Shown piece after piece: positions 1 through 8,946 of a DNA stretch of 64,000 nt. Below the pieces are notes generated by a model. The model did not search any database. It saw only the letters and a program-made list of their open reading frames with translations, and was not told the DNA's origin. The position numbers were made by a program, and so were the translations under genes. Numbering within the stretch: the first letter of the stretch is position 1; each line of letters starts with the position of its first letter. The DNA is from Flavobacterium ammonificans (GTDB taxonomy: Bacteria > Bacteroidota > Bacteroidia > Flavobacteriales > Flavobacteriaceae): assembly GCF_020886115.1 (NCBI RefSeq), contig NZ_AP025185.1, positions 124,001-188,000 on the forward strand. Reading direction: 5' to 3'.

Positions 1-839
1 TATTAGAATCGAATGGTTCATCTTCAATGGCTACTGTTTGTGCTGGAACATTATCATTAATGGATGCTGGTATTCAAATGATTCGTCCCGTTTCTGGAAT
101 TGCGATGGGATTGATTACTGATGGAGAACGTTTTGCAGTGTTATCTGATATTTTAGGTGATGAAGATCATTTAGGAGATATGGATTTCAAAGTAACTGGA
201 ACTTCTGAAGGAATTACAGCTTGTCAAATGGACATCAAAATTGATGGATTGAAATACGAAATCATGGAGCAAGCATTGGCTCAAGCTCGTGATGGACGTT
301 TGCATATTTTAGGGAAAATAATGGAGACATTAGACAAACCAAATGCTGACGTTAAAGTTCATGCGCCAAAAATCATCATGCGTACAATTCCTGGTAACTT
401 CATTGGCGCCTTAATTGGACCTGGTGGAAAAGTAATTCAAGAATTACAAAAAGCTACTGGTTGTACTATTGTGATCAACGAGGTCGACGAACAAGGTGTA
501 GTTGAAATTTTAGGTACAGATCCAGACGGAATTGCTGCAGTATTGGCTAAAATTGATTCTATCATTTTCAAACCTGAAGTGGGTGAAGCATACGAAGTAA
601 AAGTAATTAAAATGTTAGATTTTGGTGCTGTTGTAGAATATACTGCTGCTCCAGGAAACGAGGTTTTATTACACGTATCTGAATTGGCTTGGGAACGTAC
701 TGAAAATGTTTCTGATGTAGTGAATATGGGCGATGTATTCCAAGTGAAATACCTTGGTCTTGACCCTAAAACTAGAAAAGAAAAAGTGTCAAGAAAAGCG
801 CTTTTACCAAGACCTCCACGTGAGGAGAAAAAAGAGTAA
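1..839 (+). CDS. pnp: Polyribonucleotide nucleotidyltransferase (PNPase), 3' part
   Basis: This is the C-terminal part of PNPase, the phosphorolytic 3'-5' exoribonuclease of RNA decay. The gene is cut by the window edge: the reading frame is open from base 3, so the first Met inside the window is not the start. About 278 residues are visible. They begin in the second RNase PH domain, around a [10 protein letters not shown] motif and a DAGI...RPVSGIAMG stretch typical of its active-site region. A KH domain with an IGPGGK loop follows, and then an S1 RNA-binding domain ending in a short basic/acidic tail. A strong hairpin terminator follows the stop. The family assignment is secure; only the 5' end is missing. 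Confidence 0.97.
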   Translation, partial: LESNGSSSMATVCAGTLSLMDAGIQMIRPVSGIAMGLITDGERFAVLSDILGDEDHLGDMDFKVTGTSEGITACQMDIKIDGLKYEIMEQALAQARDGRLHILGKIMETLDKPNADVKVHAPKIIMRTIPGNFIGALIGPGGKVIQELQKATGCTIVINEVDEQGVVEILGTDPDGIAAVLAKIDSIIFKPEVGEAYEVKVIKMLDFGAVVEYTAAPGNEVLLHVSELAWERTENVSDVVNMGDVFQVKYLGLDPKTRKEKVSRKALLPRPPREEKKE

Positions 840-873
840 TCCAATCTTAGTTTACTAAAGGTTTATTGATAGA

Positions 874-908
874 AAAAATCCCGTTCTAAAGTATTAGAAC
901 GGGATTTT
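874..908 (+). terminator. Rho-independent terminator after pnp
   Basis: A near-perfect inverted repeat (AAATCCCGTTCTAA, short AGTA loop, TTAGAACGGGATTT) ends in a T run 35 bases after the pnp stop. It separates pnp from rpoD. Confidence 0.9.
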
Positions 909-1002
909 TCGTTTTTATGAAAATAATTTAAAAGTTTTGTAACTTTTTAAACACTCCTTACGTATAACCTTTGTACACTTAAAAAATTGAGGACACAAAG
1001 AC

Positions 1003-1866
1003 ATGAGACAACTTAAAATTACCAAGCAGGTTACCAATCGTGAAACCGCTTCATTAGATAAATATTTACAAGAAATTGGAAAAGTTGACCTTATTACTGC
1101 TGACGAAGAAGTAGAATTAGCTCAGAAGATCAAAGCCGGAGACCAACGCGCTTTAGAGAAATTAACCAAAGCTAATTTACGTTTCGTTGTTTCGGTGGCT
1201 AAACAATACCAAAATCAAGGATTAACACTTCCCGATTTGATTAATGAAGGAAATTTAGGTTTGATCAAAGCGGCTCAACGTTTTGACGAAACGCGTGGTT
1301 TCAAATTCATTTCGTATGCTGTTTGGTGGATTCGTCAGTCTATTTTGCAAGCGTTGGCTGAACAATCTCGTATCGTTCGTTTGCCTTTGAACAAAATTGG
1401 TTCTATCAATAAAATCAATAAAATGTACGCTTTATTGGAGCAATCTAACGAGCGTCCGCCTTCTGCAGAGGAAATTGCAAAAGAATTGGACATGACCGTA
1501 AATGACGTAAAAGAGTCTATGAAAAACTCGGGACGTCACTTATCAATGGATGCGCCTTTAGTAGAAGGAGAAGATTCTAACTTGTATGACGTTTTACGTT
1601 CAGGTGAATCTCCTAACCCAGACCGCGAATTGATTCACGAATCATTACGTACTGAAATCGAGCGTTCTTTAGAAACCTTAACTCCAAGAGAAGCTGACGT
1701 AGTTCGTTTGTATTTTGGTCTAGGCGATCAACACCCAATGACTTTGGAAGAAATTGGAGAAACTTTCGACCTTACTCGTGAGCGTGTGCGCCAAATTAAA
1801 GAAAAAGCCATCCGCAGATTGAAACATACTTCAAGAAGTAAAATATTAAAAACATATTTAGGGTAA
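1003..1866 (+). CDS. rpoD: Primary sigma factor RpoD/SigA
   Basis: This is the 287-residue housekeeping sigma factor, of the short form usual in Bacteroidota, without the long region 1.1 and non-conserved insert of proteobacterial sigma-70. Region 2 is visible as [12 protein letters not shown]...[20 protein letters not shown] and [15 protein letters not shown]. Region 3 follows, and region 4.2 contains a helix-turn-helix ([26 protein letters not shown]). It directs RNA polymerase to the TAnnTTTG-type promoters seen elsewhere in this window. It is a single-gene unit flanked by terminators on both sides. The start is the ATG that begins [14 protein letters not shown], a conserved N-terminus in this phylum. 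Confidence 0.97.
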   Translation: MRQLKITKQVTNRETASLDKYLQEIGKVDLITADEEVELAQKIKAGDQRALEKLTKANLRFVVSVAKQYQNQGLTLPDLINEGNLGLIKAAQRFDETRGFKFISYAVWWIRQSILQALAEQSRIVRLPLNKIGSINKINKMYALLEQSNERPPSAEEIAKELDMTVNDVKESMKNSGRHLSMDAPLVEGEDSNLYDVLRSGESPNPDRELIHESLRTEIERSLETLTPREADVVRLYFGLGDQHPMTLEEIGETFDLTRERVRQIKEKAIRRLKHTSRSKILKTYLG

Positions 1867-1874
1867 ACCTATCA

Positions 1875-1904
1875 AAACTCCGGCTTCATTCCGGAGTTTT
1901 TTTT
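1875..1904 (+). terminator. Rho-independent terminator after rpoD
   Basis: Stem AAACTCCGG / CCGGAGTTT with a 7-base loop and a run of T residues, beginning 9 bases after the rpoD stop. Confidence 0.92.
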
Positions 1905-2009
1905 AACTTAATTTCAAAATTCGTTACTCAAAATTCATTGTTCATTATTTTTTAATTTTGAATATTCAACTTGGGATTTTGAATGTTGAACAAAAAATTA
2001 TTATTACAA

Positions 2010-2669
2010 ATGAAAAATACACTTATCGCCCCATCCGTTTTAGCTGCTGATTTTGCCAACTTACAACGTGACATCGAAATGATTAATGCTAGTGAAGCCG
2101 ACTGGTTTCATATTGATATTATGGACGGTATTTTTGTTCCCAATATTTCTTTTGGAATTCCCGTTTTAGAAGCAATTTCAAAACATGCTAAAAAAACCAT
2201 CGACGTACACTTGATGATTGTAGATCCGGATCGCTATATCAAAACCTTTGCTGATTTAGGAGCGAATGTATTAACGGTTCACTACGAAGCCTGTACGCAC
2301 TTGCACAGAACGCTTCAAGCGATTAAAGCAGCTGGAATGAAAGCAGGTGTTGCTTTGAACCCACATACGAGTGTTACTTTATTAGAAGACGTAATCAACG
2401 ATATTGATTTGGTTTGTATCATGAGTGTAAATCCTGGTTTTGGTGGACAATCATTCATTGAAAATACGTATGAAAAAGTGCGCCAACTAAAAGCATTGAT
2501 CACTAAAAAAGGAGCTGCGACTCAAATCGAAATTGATGGTGGCGTGACCAATCAAAATGCCAAACAACTAGCCGAAGCTGGTGCTGATGTTTTGGTTGCA
2601 GGAAGTTATGTTTTTAAAGCTGAAAATCCATTGGCTACGATTGCCAATTTAAAGTTAATTACTAAGTAG
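2010..2669 (+). CDS. rpe: Ribulose-phosphate 3-epimerase
   Basis: It interconverts D-ribulose 5-phosphate and D-xylulose 5-phosphate in the pentose phosphate pathway. It is a TIM-barrel enzyme with the family signatures IAPSVLAADFANL at the N-terminus, HIDIMDG (metal/substrate Asp), DVHLMI, MSVNPGFGGQ and EIDGGV. I place the start at the ATG beginning MKNTLIAPSV, giving 219 residues, close to the usual length of about 220-225. An in-frame ATG nine codons upstream (1983) would only add an unconserved Lys/Leu-rich leader. It is monocistronic and faces icd across a shared hairpin. Confidence 0.95.
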   Translation: MKNTLIAPSVLAADFANLQRDIEMINASEADWFHIDIMDGIFVPNISFGIPVLEAISKHAKKTIDVHLMIVDPDRYIKTFADLGANVLTVHYEACTHLHRTLQAIKAAGMKAGVALNPHTSVTLLEDVINDIDLVCIMSVNPGFGGQSFIENTYEKVRQLKALITKKGAATQIEIDGGVTNQNAKQLAEAGADVLVAGSYVFKAENPLATIANLKLITK

Positions 2670-2693
2670 CCACTTAACATACTAAATAATGAC

Positions 2694-2725
2694 AAAACCA
2701 CTCTCATTTAGGAGTGGTTTTATTA
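2694..2725. terminator. Bidirectional terminator between rpe and icd
   Basis: Stem AAAACCACTC / GAGTGGTTTT around an 8-base loop, with A and T tracts on either side. It lies between convergent genes and can serve both. Confidence 0.85.
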
Positions 2726-2743
2726 TATAAAGACTTTTAAAAA

Positions 2744-4183
2744 TTATTGTCCTTGCCCCATTGAATAAGCGGGAAGTCCATCAAACATGTATAAATTTTC
2801 TGTTTTAATCACGTCTAATTGATGCTTGAATAATTCTTGTAATAGAAGTAAGACTTCGGAGTAAGAAGGTTTTTTTTCTAAAATCCATTCAAATCTACAA
2901 CGCCAGTGGTCTGTGCAAAAAGTTTCGTCAAAACCATTTGGCCACACTTTCACCCCTCTATTCGTAATCATTTTCAAAACTAAACCTGTATTTTGCGTTG
3001 CATCTTGCAACCTTGAAGCCAATACTTCTGGATTTTTATTGGATTGGTGTACAAATACATCTACGCCTACCAAACCTTTTGTTTTTGGAGTTTTAGGAGC
3101 AACTTCTGGTAAGATGATAATAGCGTCTTTTGGAGGGGATACAGCCTGTAAACGTGTCGGCTTTTGTCCAATATTTGAAATAACAGCTTGCGCAAAAGCT
3201 TTAGTACCTACCAACTGTGAACTTGTAGTAGCATTATAAATATCTGGGGTATGAATCCCGTCTTCAATAGTTTTTAACCATGCATTTTGAATAGCTATAG
3301 CATTCTCAACTAATCCCAAATGAAATAACATTGCAATACCAGCTTGTAAAAGTCCAGACGGATTTGCTTTGTCTTGCCCTGCAATATCCGGAGCTGAGCC
3401 GTGTATTGCTTCAAACATAGCGCATGAACTTCCTATATTTACTGAACCCGCCAATCCAACTGAGCCTGCTACTTCAGCAGCAATATCAGAAACAATATCA
3501 CCATATAAGTTAGAAGTAACAATCACATCAAATGACTCCGGTTGAGCTGCTAAACGTGCAGCTCCAATATCAATAATCATATGATTAGATTGAATTTCTG
3601 GATATTCAACTGCAATCTCTTTGAAAATCTGATGAAATAATCCATCTGTTAATTTCATAATATTGTCTTTGCTAAAACAAGTTACTTTTTTACGCTTGTA
3701 TTTTTTTGCATATTCAAAAGCATAACGAATAATTTTCTCTGAACCTGGTCGCGAAATTAATTTTAAACATTGGACAACTTCATCTGTTTGCTGGTGTTCA
3801 ATTCCAGCATATAAATCTTCTTCATTCTCTCTAACAATCACAACATTCATTTTAGGGAAATTAGAAGCTACATAAGGAAAATAAGATTGTGTAGGTCTGA
3901 TATTTGCAAACAAACCTAAGGCCTTACGCATAGTAACATTCAAACTTTTGTACCCGCCACCTTGCGGCGTAGTTATAGGAGACTTCAAAAATATTTTATT
4001 TTTTAAAATGCTTTCCCAAGAAGCAGAACTAATTCCAGATGCATAACCATCTAAATATAGCTTTTCTCCAATTTCAATAGTTTCATATTCCAAGGGAACT
4101 TGAGCCGCCTGGAAAATGTCTAATACAGCATCCATAATTTCTGGACCAATTCCGTCTCCTTTTGCAATCGTAATTTTTTTCAT
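2744..4183 (-). CDS. icd: Isocitrate dehydrogenase, long form with extra C-terminal domain
   Basis: It oxidatively decarboxylates isocitrate to 2-oxoglutarate in the TCA cycle. The catalytic core (about residues 1-345) has the isocitrate/isopropylmalate dehydrogenase fold: a GDGIGPEI motif, substrate residues S80/N82/R86 in SLNVTMRK, an NLYGDIVSD metal-binding motif, and the cofactor loop HGSAPDIAG. A roughly 130-residue C-terminal extension matches the Thermus/Rickettsia-type long IDH. In the cofactor loop, residues 266-267 are Asp-Ile rather than the Lys-Tyr of NADP enzymes, which suggests NAD use. I use the ATG beginning MKKITIAKGDG, giving 479 residues. The in-frame ATG at 4210 adds nine unconserved residues. 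Confidence 0.93.
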   Translation of the reverse strand: MKKITIAKGDGIGPEIMDAVLDIFQAAQVPLEYETIEIGEKLYLDGYASGISSASWESILKNKIFLKSPITTPQGGGYKSLNVTMRKALGLFANIRPTQSYFPYVASNFPKMNVVIVRENEEDLYAGIEHQQTDEVVQCLKLISRPGSEKIIRYAFEYAKKYKRKKVTCFSKDNIMKLTDGLFHQIFKEIAVEYPEIQSNHMIIDIGAARLAAQPESFDVIVTSNLYGDIVSDIAAEVAGSVGLAGSVNIGSSCAMFEAIHGSAPDIAGQDKANPSGLLQAGIAMLFHLGLVENAIAIQNAWLKTIEDGIHTPDIYNATTSSQLVGTKAFAQAVISNIGQKPTRLQAVSPPKDAIIILPEVAPKTPKTKGLVGVDVFVHQSNKNPEVLASRLQDATQNTGLVLKMITNRGVKVWPNGFDETFCTDHWRCRFEWILEKKPSYSEVLLLLQELFKHQLDVIKTENLYMFDGLPAYSMGQGQ

Positions 4184-4260
4184 TAATATAATTTTAATTG
4201 GATTAAACAACTAATAAGTGATTTCAAATTGATTTTTAAAAAAACATTTAATTCAAAGGA

Positions 4261-4268
4261 CAAATTTA
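4261..4268 (-). promoter_or_regulatory. Candidate -7 element for icd
   Basis: TAAATTTG on the minus strand exactly matches the Bacteroidota TAnnTTTG element, about 78 bases before the icd ATG. No well-spaced -33 TTG is visible, so this is tentative. Confidence 0.4.
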
Positions 4269-4387
4269 AATCTAACAATTCATAAATTTTTATTTATATA
4301 TTAAATTTTTTTAATAAATATAATTTATGTTTATTTTGAAAATAAAAAGATTTAATTTCTAAACAACTCATTAATTTTTATAATGCT

Positions 4388-4395
4388 TATTTTTG
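4388..4395 (+). promoter_or_regulatory. Candidate -7 element for the Crp/Fnr gene
   Basis: TATTTTTG matches TAnnTTTG, 16 bases before the ATG. The surroundings are extremely A+T-rich, so a chance match is possible. Confidence 0.4.
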
Positions 4396-4411
4396 TTTCA
4401 AACGAAAAAAT

Positions 4412-5041
4412 ATGAAAGATTTACTTACTGCCAGTTACGGATTTGTTTTTGAAGATTCACTTATTGATGAAATTATAGCTGTTGCCACCTTGGTAGAATT
4501 TAAAGAAGGAGATGTATTAATTGACTTTGGCGATTATATCAAAAAAATGCCTTTGCTTATTGAAGGTGCTATTAAGATTTTACGAGAAGATTTTGACGAA
4601 GGTGAAATGCTTTTATATTTCATAGAAAAAGGAGACACCTGCGCCATGACTATGGCCTGTTGTATTGGCGAAGCCAAAAGTGAAATTAGAGCCGTAGCTG
4701 AAACAGAAGGTAAAATAATCATGATTCCTGTTACCAAAATGGAAGAATGGTTAGGCAAATACAAAAGCTGGCGAAATTATGTCTTTAATAACTACAACAA
4801 CCGTTTGAAAGAAATGCTTTCAGCTATTGATAGTTTGGCTTTCATGAATATGGAAGAACGATTACTCAATTATCTTTTTGAAAAATGTAAAATCAATCAC
4901 TCTCGTGAAATATTCAGTACTCATAAGGAAATTGCATACGACCTGCATTCGTCAAGAGAAGTTATTTCAAGACTATTAAAAGCACTAGAAATCAAAGGTC
5001 GAATCAAATTAAATAGAGCTTCGGTGGAAGTTTTAGTATAA
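4412..5041 (+). CDS. Crp/Fnr-family transcriptional regulator
   Basis: This 209-residue protein has an N-terminal cyclic-nucleotide-binding-like beta-roll (about residues 20-130) and a C-terminal winged helix-turn-helix (about 145-205; recognition region HKEIAYDLHSSREVISRLLKAL). The four-Cys iron-sulfur arrangement of classical FNR is absent; the only notable cysteines are CAMTMACC near residues 76-83. The effector is therefore not predictable. It is convergent with the DUF2892/efflux cluster that follows. Regulators of this type often sit beside DUF2892 genes in Flavobacteria, so control of that cluster is possible but is inference. Confidence 0.88.
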   Translation: MKDLLTASYGFVFEDSLIDEIIAVATLVEFKEGDVLIDFGDYIKKMPLLIEGAIKILREDFDEGEMLLYFIEKGDTCAMTMACCIGEAKSEIRAVAETEGKIIMIPVTKMEEWLGKYKSWRNYVFNNYNNRLKEMLSAIDSLAFMNMEERLLNYLFEKCKINHSREIFSTHKEIAYDLHSSREVISRLLKALEIKGRIKLNRASVEVLV

Positions 5042-5071
5042 AAAACCAGAACAGATGTTCTGGTTTTTTTT
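5041..5071 (+). terminator. Terminator after the Crp/Fnr gene
   Basis: Stem AAAACCAGAAC / GTTCTGGTTTT with a 4-base AGAT loop and a long T run, directly behind the stop codon. Confidence 0.9.
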
Positions 5072-5094
5072 GTTTAAGACAAGTGCAAGACTAC

Positions 5095-5280
5095 TTAGTC
5101 TTTCACTCCTAACTTAGATAAAATATCTTCCATCAAACACCATTTAGTAATGGACGATTGCAATAAATTAGCTCCTACGAAAGCGGTAAACCATAACCAA
5201 TTTTGATCCACATAAATGGACAAAACCACACTCAATAACACAAAACTTCCAGCAATTGCTCTTATTATTCTATTTTTCAT
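5095..5280 (-). CDS. Small DUF2892 (YgaP-type) membrane protein
   Basis: A 61-residue protein with two predicted membrane segments (about residues 9-24 and 28-42) and a short soluble tail containing one cysteine. It resembles the DUF2892 membrane module found alone or fused to rhodanese in YgaP. Its function is unknown. It is the last gene of the leftward efflux cluster, 16 bases after the small PII-like gene, so co-transcription is likely. Confidence 0.75.
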   Translation of the reverse strand: MKNRIIRAIAGSFVLLSVVLSIYVDQNWLWFTAFVGANLLQSSITKWCLMEDILSKLGVKD

Positions 5281-5296
5281 TGTATTCTTCTATAAA

Positions 5297-5601
5297 TTAA
5301 TTTGATTTTTCGATGTTCACAACAGCTAGATGTAATTTAGACAGTGTTTCTTGTTTTTCATTGAATGAAGACACTAAATCAAATACTACATCTACATTTT
5401 CATTTTTAACAAAGGCATAAAAAAGGAAAGAATTCGTTTCGTTTACTTCAGAGCCAAACCAATTTTTTTCAATTCCATCTTCAGAAATATCTTTGAAGCC
5501 TTTTACATCTCTATACGAGAAAGAGCTTACCTCAGCTTGTTGTAACATTTTTTTATGTCTTTTTCAAAAGCTGCTACTGCGGTTATAATTAATAATTTCA
5601 T
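5297..5601 (-). pseudogene. Small PII-like/DUF3240-like protein gene with a frameshift in a poly-A tract
   Basis: Two reading frames join into one plausible protein of about 101 residues. An ATG at 5601 opens MKLLIITAVAAFEKDIKK, which runs into a stop 24 codons in. The frame starting MLQQAEVSSFSY at 5548 carries the rest, to LHLAVVNIEKSN. The break lies in a run of seven A residues (plus-strand T at 5548-5554); an eighth A would restore DIKKMLQQAEV. The predicted fold (beta-alpha-beta start, FYAFV strand, C-terminal LHLAVVNIE strand) resembles PII-like/CutA-type small proteins such as DUF3240, which accompany RND pumps in other phyla. This could be a true frameshift, a homopolymer sequencing error, or transcriptional slippage. 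Family naming is tentative. Confidence 0.65.
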
Positions 5602-5681
5602 TTTTATAAGTTTAAAAAAGTTAAGGGTTTATGAATTTAAAAAGCTTAAGGCTTCGAAGAATAGAAACCTGAAACAACCTT

Positions 5682-8600
5682 TTAATTCTCCCATTTTTTT
5701 CTTTCCGTAATGTAATAAATCAATGGCACGACAATTAATGTTAAGATAGTAGAAACAATAGCCCCTGCTACTAACGAAATTGCTAAACCTTGAAAAATTG
5801 GATCAAATAATATAATCGATGCTCCAATAACTACCGCACCAGTTGTCAATAAAATCGGGGTAGTTCTTACCGCTCCGGCTTCTATAATCGCTTGTTTCAA
5901 TGCAACGCCATCATTCAGACGAATTTCGATAAAGTCAATCAGTAAAACCGAATTTCGAACCATAACTCCTGCCAAAGCAATCATTCCAATAAATGAAGTA
6001 GCTGTAAAATAGGCATTCAACAACCAGTGACCTAAAACAATTCCGATTAAAGAAAGTGGTATCGCTAACATCATTACCATTGGCGTTTTGAAGTTTTGGA
6101 ACCAACCCACAATCAGCATATAGATGATGACGATTACTACCAAAAATGCCACTCCTAAATCACGAAAAACTTCTAAAGTAACTTGCCATTCTCCATCCCA
6201 TTTTACTGTGAAATCACTTTCATCTGTGGGTTGTTCCATGTACAATTCATTCACTTTATAACCTGCAGGCACTTTAATTTTGGCTAATTTTTCATTCATA
6301 CCCAAAATAGCATACACTGGACTTTCTAATGTTCCTGCCATATCAGCAGTTACATACACCACTCGTTTTTGGTCTTTTCTATAAATGGTTTTCTGTAAAG
6401 TATCTTTTACCACTTTTACCAAATCACTCACGGCAACCATATTTCCTTGACTTCCTTTAATTTTCAAATTCTGAATATCTTTCAAGCTAGTTTTATCTTT
6501 GTCGTCAAGCGAAAGTACTATTCCAACATTGTTATTTGAATTTTCGTCATACAAATTAGATACTGGATATTCCTTTAACAAATACGTCAAATTTCCAACT
6601 ACTTGCTGCGGAGCAATTCCGTTTAACATGGCTTTTTCTTTGTCCACTTCCAAACGGTATTCGGTTTGATTGTCTTCTACCATCCAATCCGTATCCACCA
6701 CATCTGAACTGTTTTCTAAAATCGTTTTTACTTGATTAGCCACTTTGATCTGTTCTTGGTAATCGGGTCCGTAAATCTCAGCAACTAAAGTCGATAATAC
6801 AGGTGGTCCAGGTGGCACTTCGATTAGTTTCACATTGGCACCATATTTTTTAGCGATTTTCTGAATTTCAGGACGCATGGCTTTCGCAATTTCGTGACTT
6901 TGCAAATCACGTTCTTCTTTGTGCAATAAATTCACCTGAATATCAGCCATATTACTTCCACCACGCAAATCATAATGACGTACTAATCCATTAAAAGTAA
7001 TTGGAGCAGATGTACCAATATAATTTTGATAATTCACCACCTCAGGTTTAGTTGCCAAATACTGCGCAATTTCTCTTGTTACTGCCGAAGTACGTTCCAA
7101 AGTAGTTCCTTCTGGCATATCAATTACCACTTGGAATTCGTTTTTGTTATCAAAAGGCAACATTTTTACAATTACCGATTTGGTAAAAAACATTAACACT
7201 GAACCAAACAACAATACTACTGTTACAGCTAAAAGCCATCTTCTTTTTGGGCTGCTGTCTAAGAAAGGACGCTCAATTTTATTGTATATTTTGTAAATCC
7301 AGCTGGTTTCCATCCCTTCAGCTTCTTTGTGTTCTTGCTCATCTTTCTCTTGCAATAAATGATACCCCAAATAAGGCGTTACAGTCAAGGCAACAAATAA
7401 AGATAAAATCATGGCAATAGAAGCTCCAATAGGCATCGGACTCATATAAGGCCCCATCATTCCGGATACGAAAGCCATTGGTAAAATCGCTGCAATTACC
7501 GTGAAAGTGGCCAAAATTGTTGGATTTCCTACTTCGTTAATCGCATAAATAGCCGCTTGTTTGAATGGCAAACGCTTCATCTTGAAATGGCGGTGCATAT
7601 TCTCTGCAATAATAATACTATCATCCACTACAATTCCTACCACAAAAACTAAGGCAAAAAGTGTAATCCTATTTAAGGTATAACCCAATAAATAATAAGC
7701 AAATAAGGTCAAAGCAAAGGTTAAGGGTACTGAGAAAAACACAACCAATCCACCACGCCATCCCATGGCTAACATTACCAAAACAGTAACGGCGATAATG
7801 GCAATTCCAAGGTGTAATAACAACTCTCCCACTTTATCTGAGGCTGTTTCTCCATAATTACGCGTTACTTCTACGTGAACATCATCAGAGATTACCGTTT
7901 TTTTCAAATGCTCGATTTTTTCGATAATCTTTTCAGAAATTTTCATCGCATCAGCTCCTTTCACTTTTCCAACCGCAATAGTTACCGCAGGATATTCAGA
8001 AGGTGCTGTTTTGAATTTTTCATTGGCTTTGCCAAAACCAAGTGATACATAACTACGAGCCGTAGCAGCACCGTCTTGTACTTTGGCTACTTGTTTTAAA
8101 TACACAGGCATATTTCTATTGATACCTACTACTAAATTCTCAACATCGTCAGCATTTTCTAAAAACTGACCTGTTTTCAATAAGTATTCTTGGTCATTTT
8201 CAACAAAAGCTCCTGATTGTGAACTGCCATTATTGGCTTGAATCATTTGCATAATTCCCAAAGCGTCCACACCATTTTCGGCCATTTTATCTTTGTCCAA
8301 TATTACTTTTAGTTCGCGATTGCTTCCGCCAATTTCTTTGGTAATGGCAACATCTTTTACTTTTTCAATTTCTGTCGTTACTTCTTCAGCTATTTGACGT
8401 AACTGAAAATCGTCTTGTTTGTCACTCCAAAGCGTGATACCCAACATAGGAACATCATCAATAGAACGGGTTTTCACCATTGGTTTGTATACCCCTTGCG
8501 GAAACATATTTTCGTGTTTCGCTAATTCGTCATACAATTTTACATACGAACGCTCTACATCTTGACCCACATAAAACTGTACAATCAACATCGCTTGACC

Positions 8601-8873
8601 ATTCATTGCCATCGTATGAACGTGTTCCACTCCTTTGATATTGGAAATGATTTTTTCCAATGGTTTGGCTACACGACTTTCTACTTCTGCTGGAGTTGCT
8701 CCTGGATAACCCACCATGATGTCGGCCATTGGAACATTAATTTGTGGTTCTTCTTCCCTTGGGATTAAAAACGAACTGTACACACCAATGATCATCAACG
8801 CCACCATCAATAAAATGGTTAGTTTCGAATTGATGAAAAAATTGGCTATTTTTCCTGATATACCTTCTTGCAT
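5682..8873 (-). CDS. RND-family efflux pump, inner-membrane transporter (AcrB-like)
   Basis: A 1063-residue proton-driven exporter of the inner membrane with the full RND layout: TM1 near residues 18-35, a large periplasmic loop, TM2-6, a second half with another periplasmic loop, and TM8-12. TM4 carries GIVVDDSIIIAEN with adjacent Asp417 and Asp418. This is the proton-relay pair of hydrophobe/drug pumps, unlike the single-Asp pattern of CusA metal pumps. The IPREEEPQI motif after TM1 is usual in this subfamily. It forms an operon with the adaptor and TolC genes upstream. The substrate cannot be predicted. Confidence 0.93.
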   Translation of the reverse strand: MQEGISGKIANFFINSKLTILLMVALMIIGVYSSFLIPREEEPQINVPMADIMVGYPGATPAEVESRVAKPLEKIISNIKGVEHVHTMAMNGQAMLIVQFYVGQDVERSYVKLYDELAKHENMFPQGVYKPMVKTRSIDDVPMLGITLWSDKQDDFQLRQIAEEVTTEIEKVKDVAITKEIGGSNRELKVILDKDKMAENGVDALGIMQMIQANNGSSQSGAFVENDQEYLLKTGQFLENADDVENLVVGINRNMPVYLKQVAKVQDGAATARSYVSLGFGKANEKFKTAPSEYPAVTIAVGKVKGADAMKISEKIIEKIEHLKKTVISDDVHVEVTRNYGETASDKVGELLLHLGIAIIAVTVLVMLAMGWRGGLVVFFSVPLTFALTLFAYYLLGYTLNRITLFALVFVVGIVVDDSIIIAENMHRHFKMKRLPFKQAAIYAINEVGNPTILATFTVIAAILPMAFVSGMMGPYMSPMPIGASIAMILSLFVALTVTPYLGYHLLQEKDEQEHKEAEGMETSWIYKIYNKIERPFLDSSPKRRWLLAVTVVLLFGSVLMFFTKSVIVKMLPFDNKNEFQVVIDMPEGTTLERTSAVTREIAQYLATKPEVVNYQNYIGTSAPITFNGLVRHYDLRGGSNMADIQVNLLHKEERDLQSHEIAKAMRPEIQKIAKKYGANVKLIEVPPGPPVLSTLVAEIYGPDYQEQIKVANQVKTILENSSDVVDTDWMVEDNQTEYRLEVDKEKAMLNGIAPQQVVGNLTYLLKEYPVSNLYDENSNNNVGIVLSLDDKDKTSLKDIQNLKIKGSQGNMVAVSDLVKVVKDTLQKTIYRKDQKRVVYVTADMAGTLESPVYAILGMNEKLAKIKVPAGYKVNELYMEQPTDESDFTVKWDGEWQVTLEVFRDLGVAFLVVIVIIYMLIVGWFQNFKTPMVMMLAIPLSLIGIVLGHWLLNAYFTATSFIGMIALAGVMVRNSVLLIDFIEIRLNDGVALKQAIIEAGAVRTTPILLTTGAVVIGASIILFDPIFQGLAISLVAGAIVSTILTLIVVPLIYYITERKKWEN

Positions 8874-8946
8874 TTTTTCTTAGTTTAAATGTTTATGAGT
8901 TTAAAAGTTTAAAAGACTATGCTTAAAACTGAACACTAACTACTAT

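Noticed and set aside
4412-5041. FNR-type oxygen sensor
   Set aside because: The N-terminal cysteine cluster needed for an iron-sulfur centre is absent.
5682-8873. CusA-type heavy-metal RND pump
   Set aside because: TM4 has an adjacent Asp-Asp pair typical of drug/hydrophobe pumps, and the metal-relay methionine/Glu pattern of CusA was not seen.
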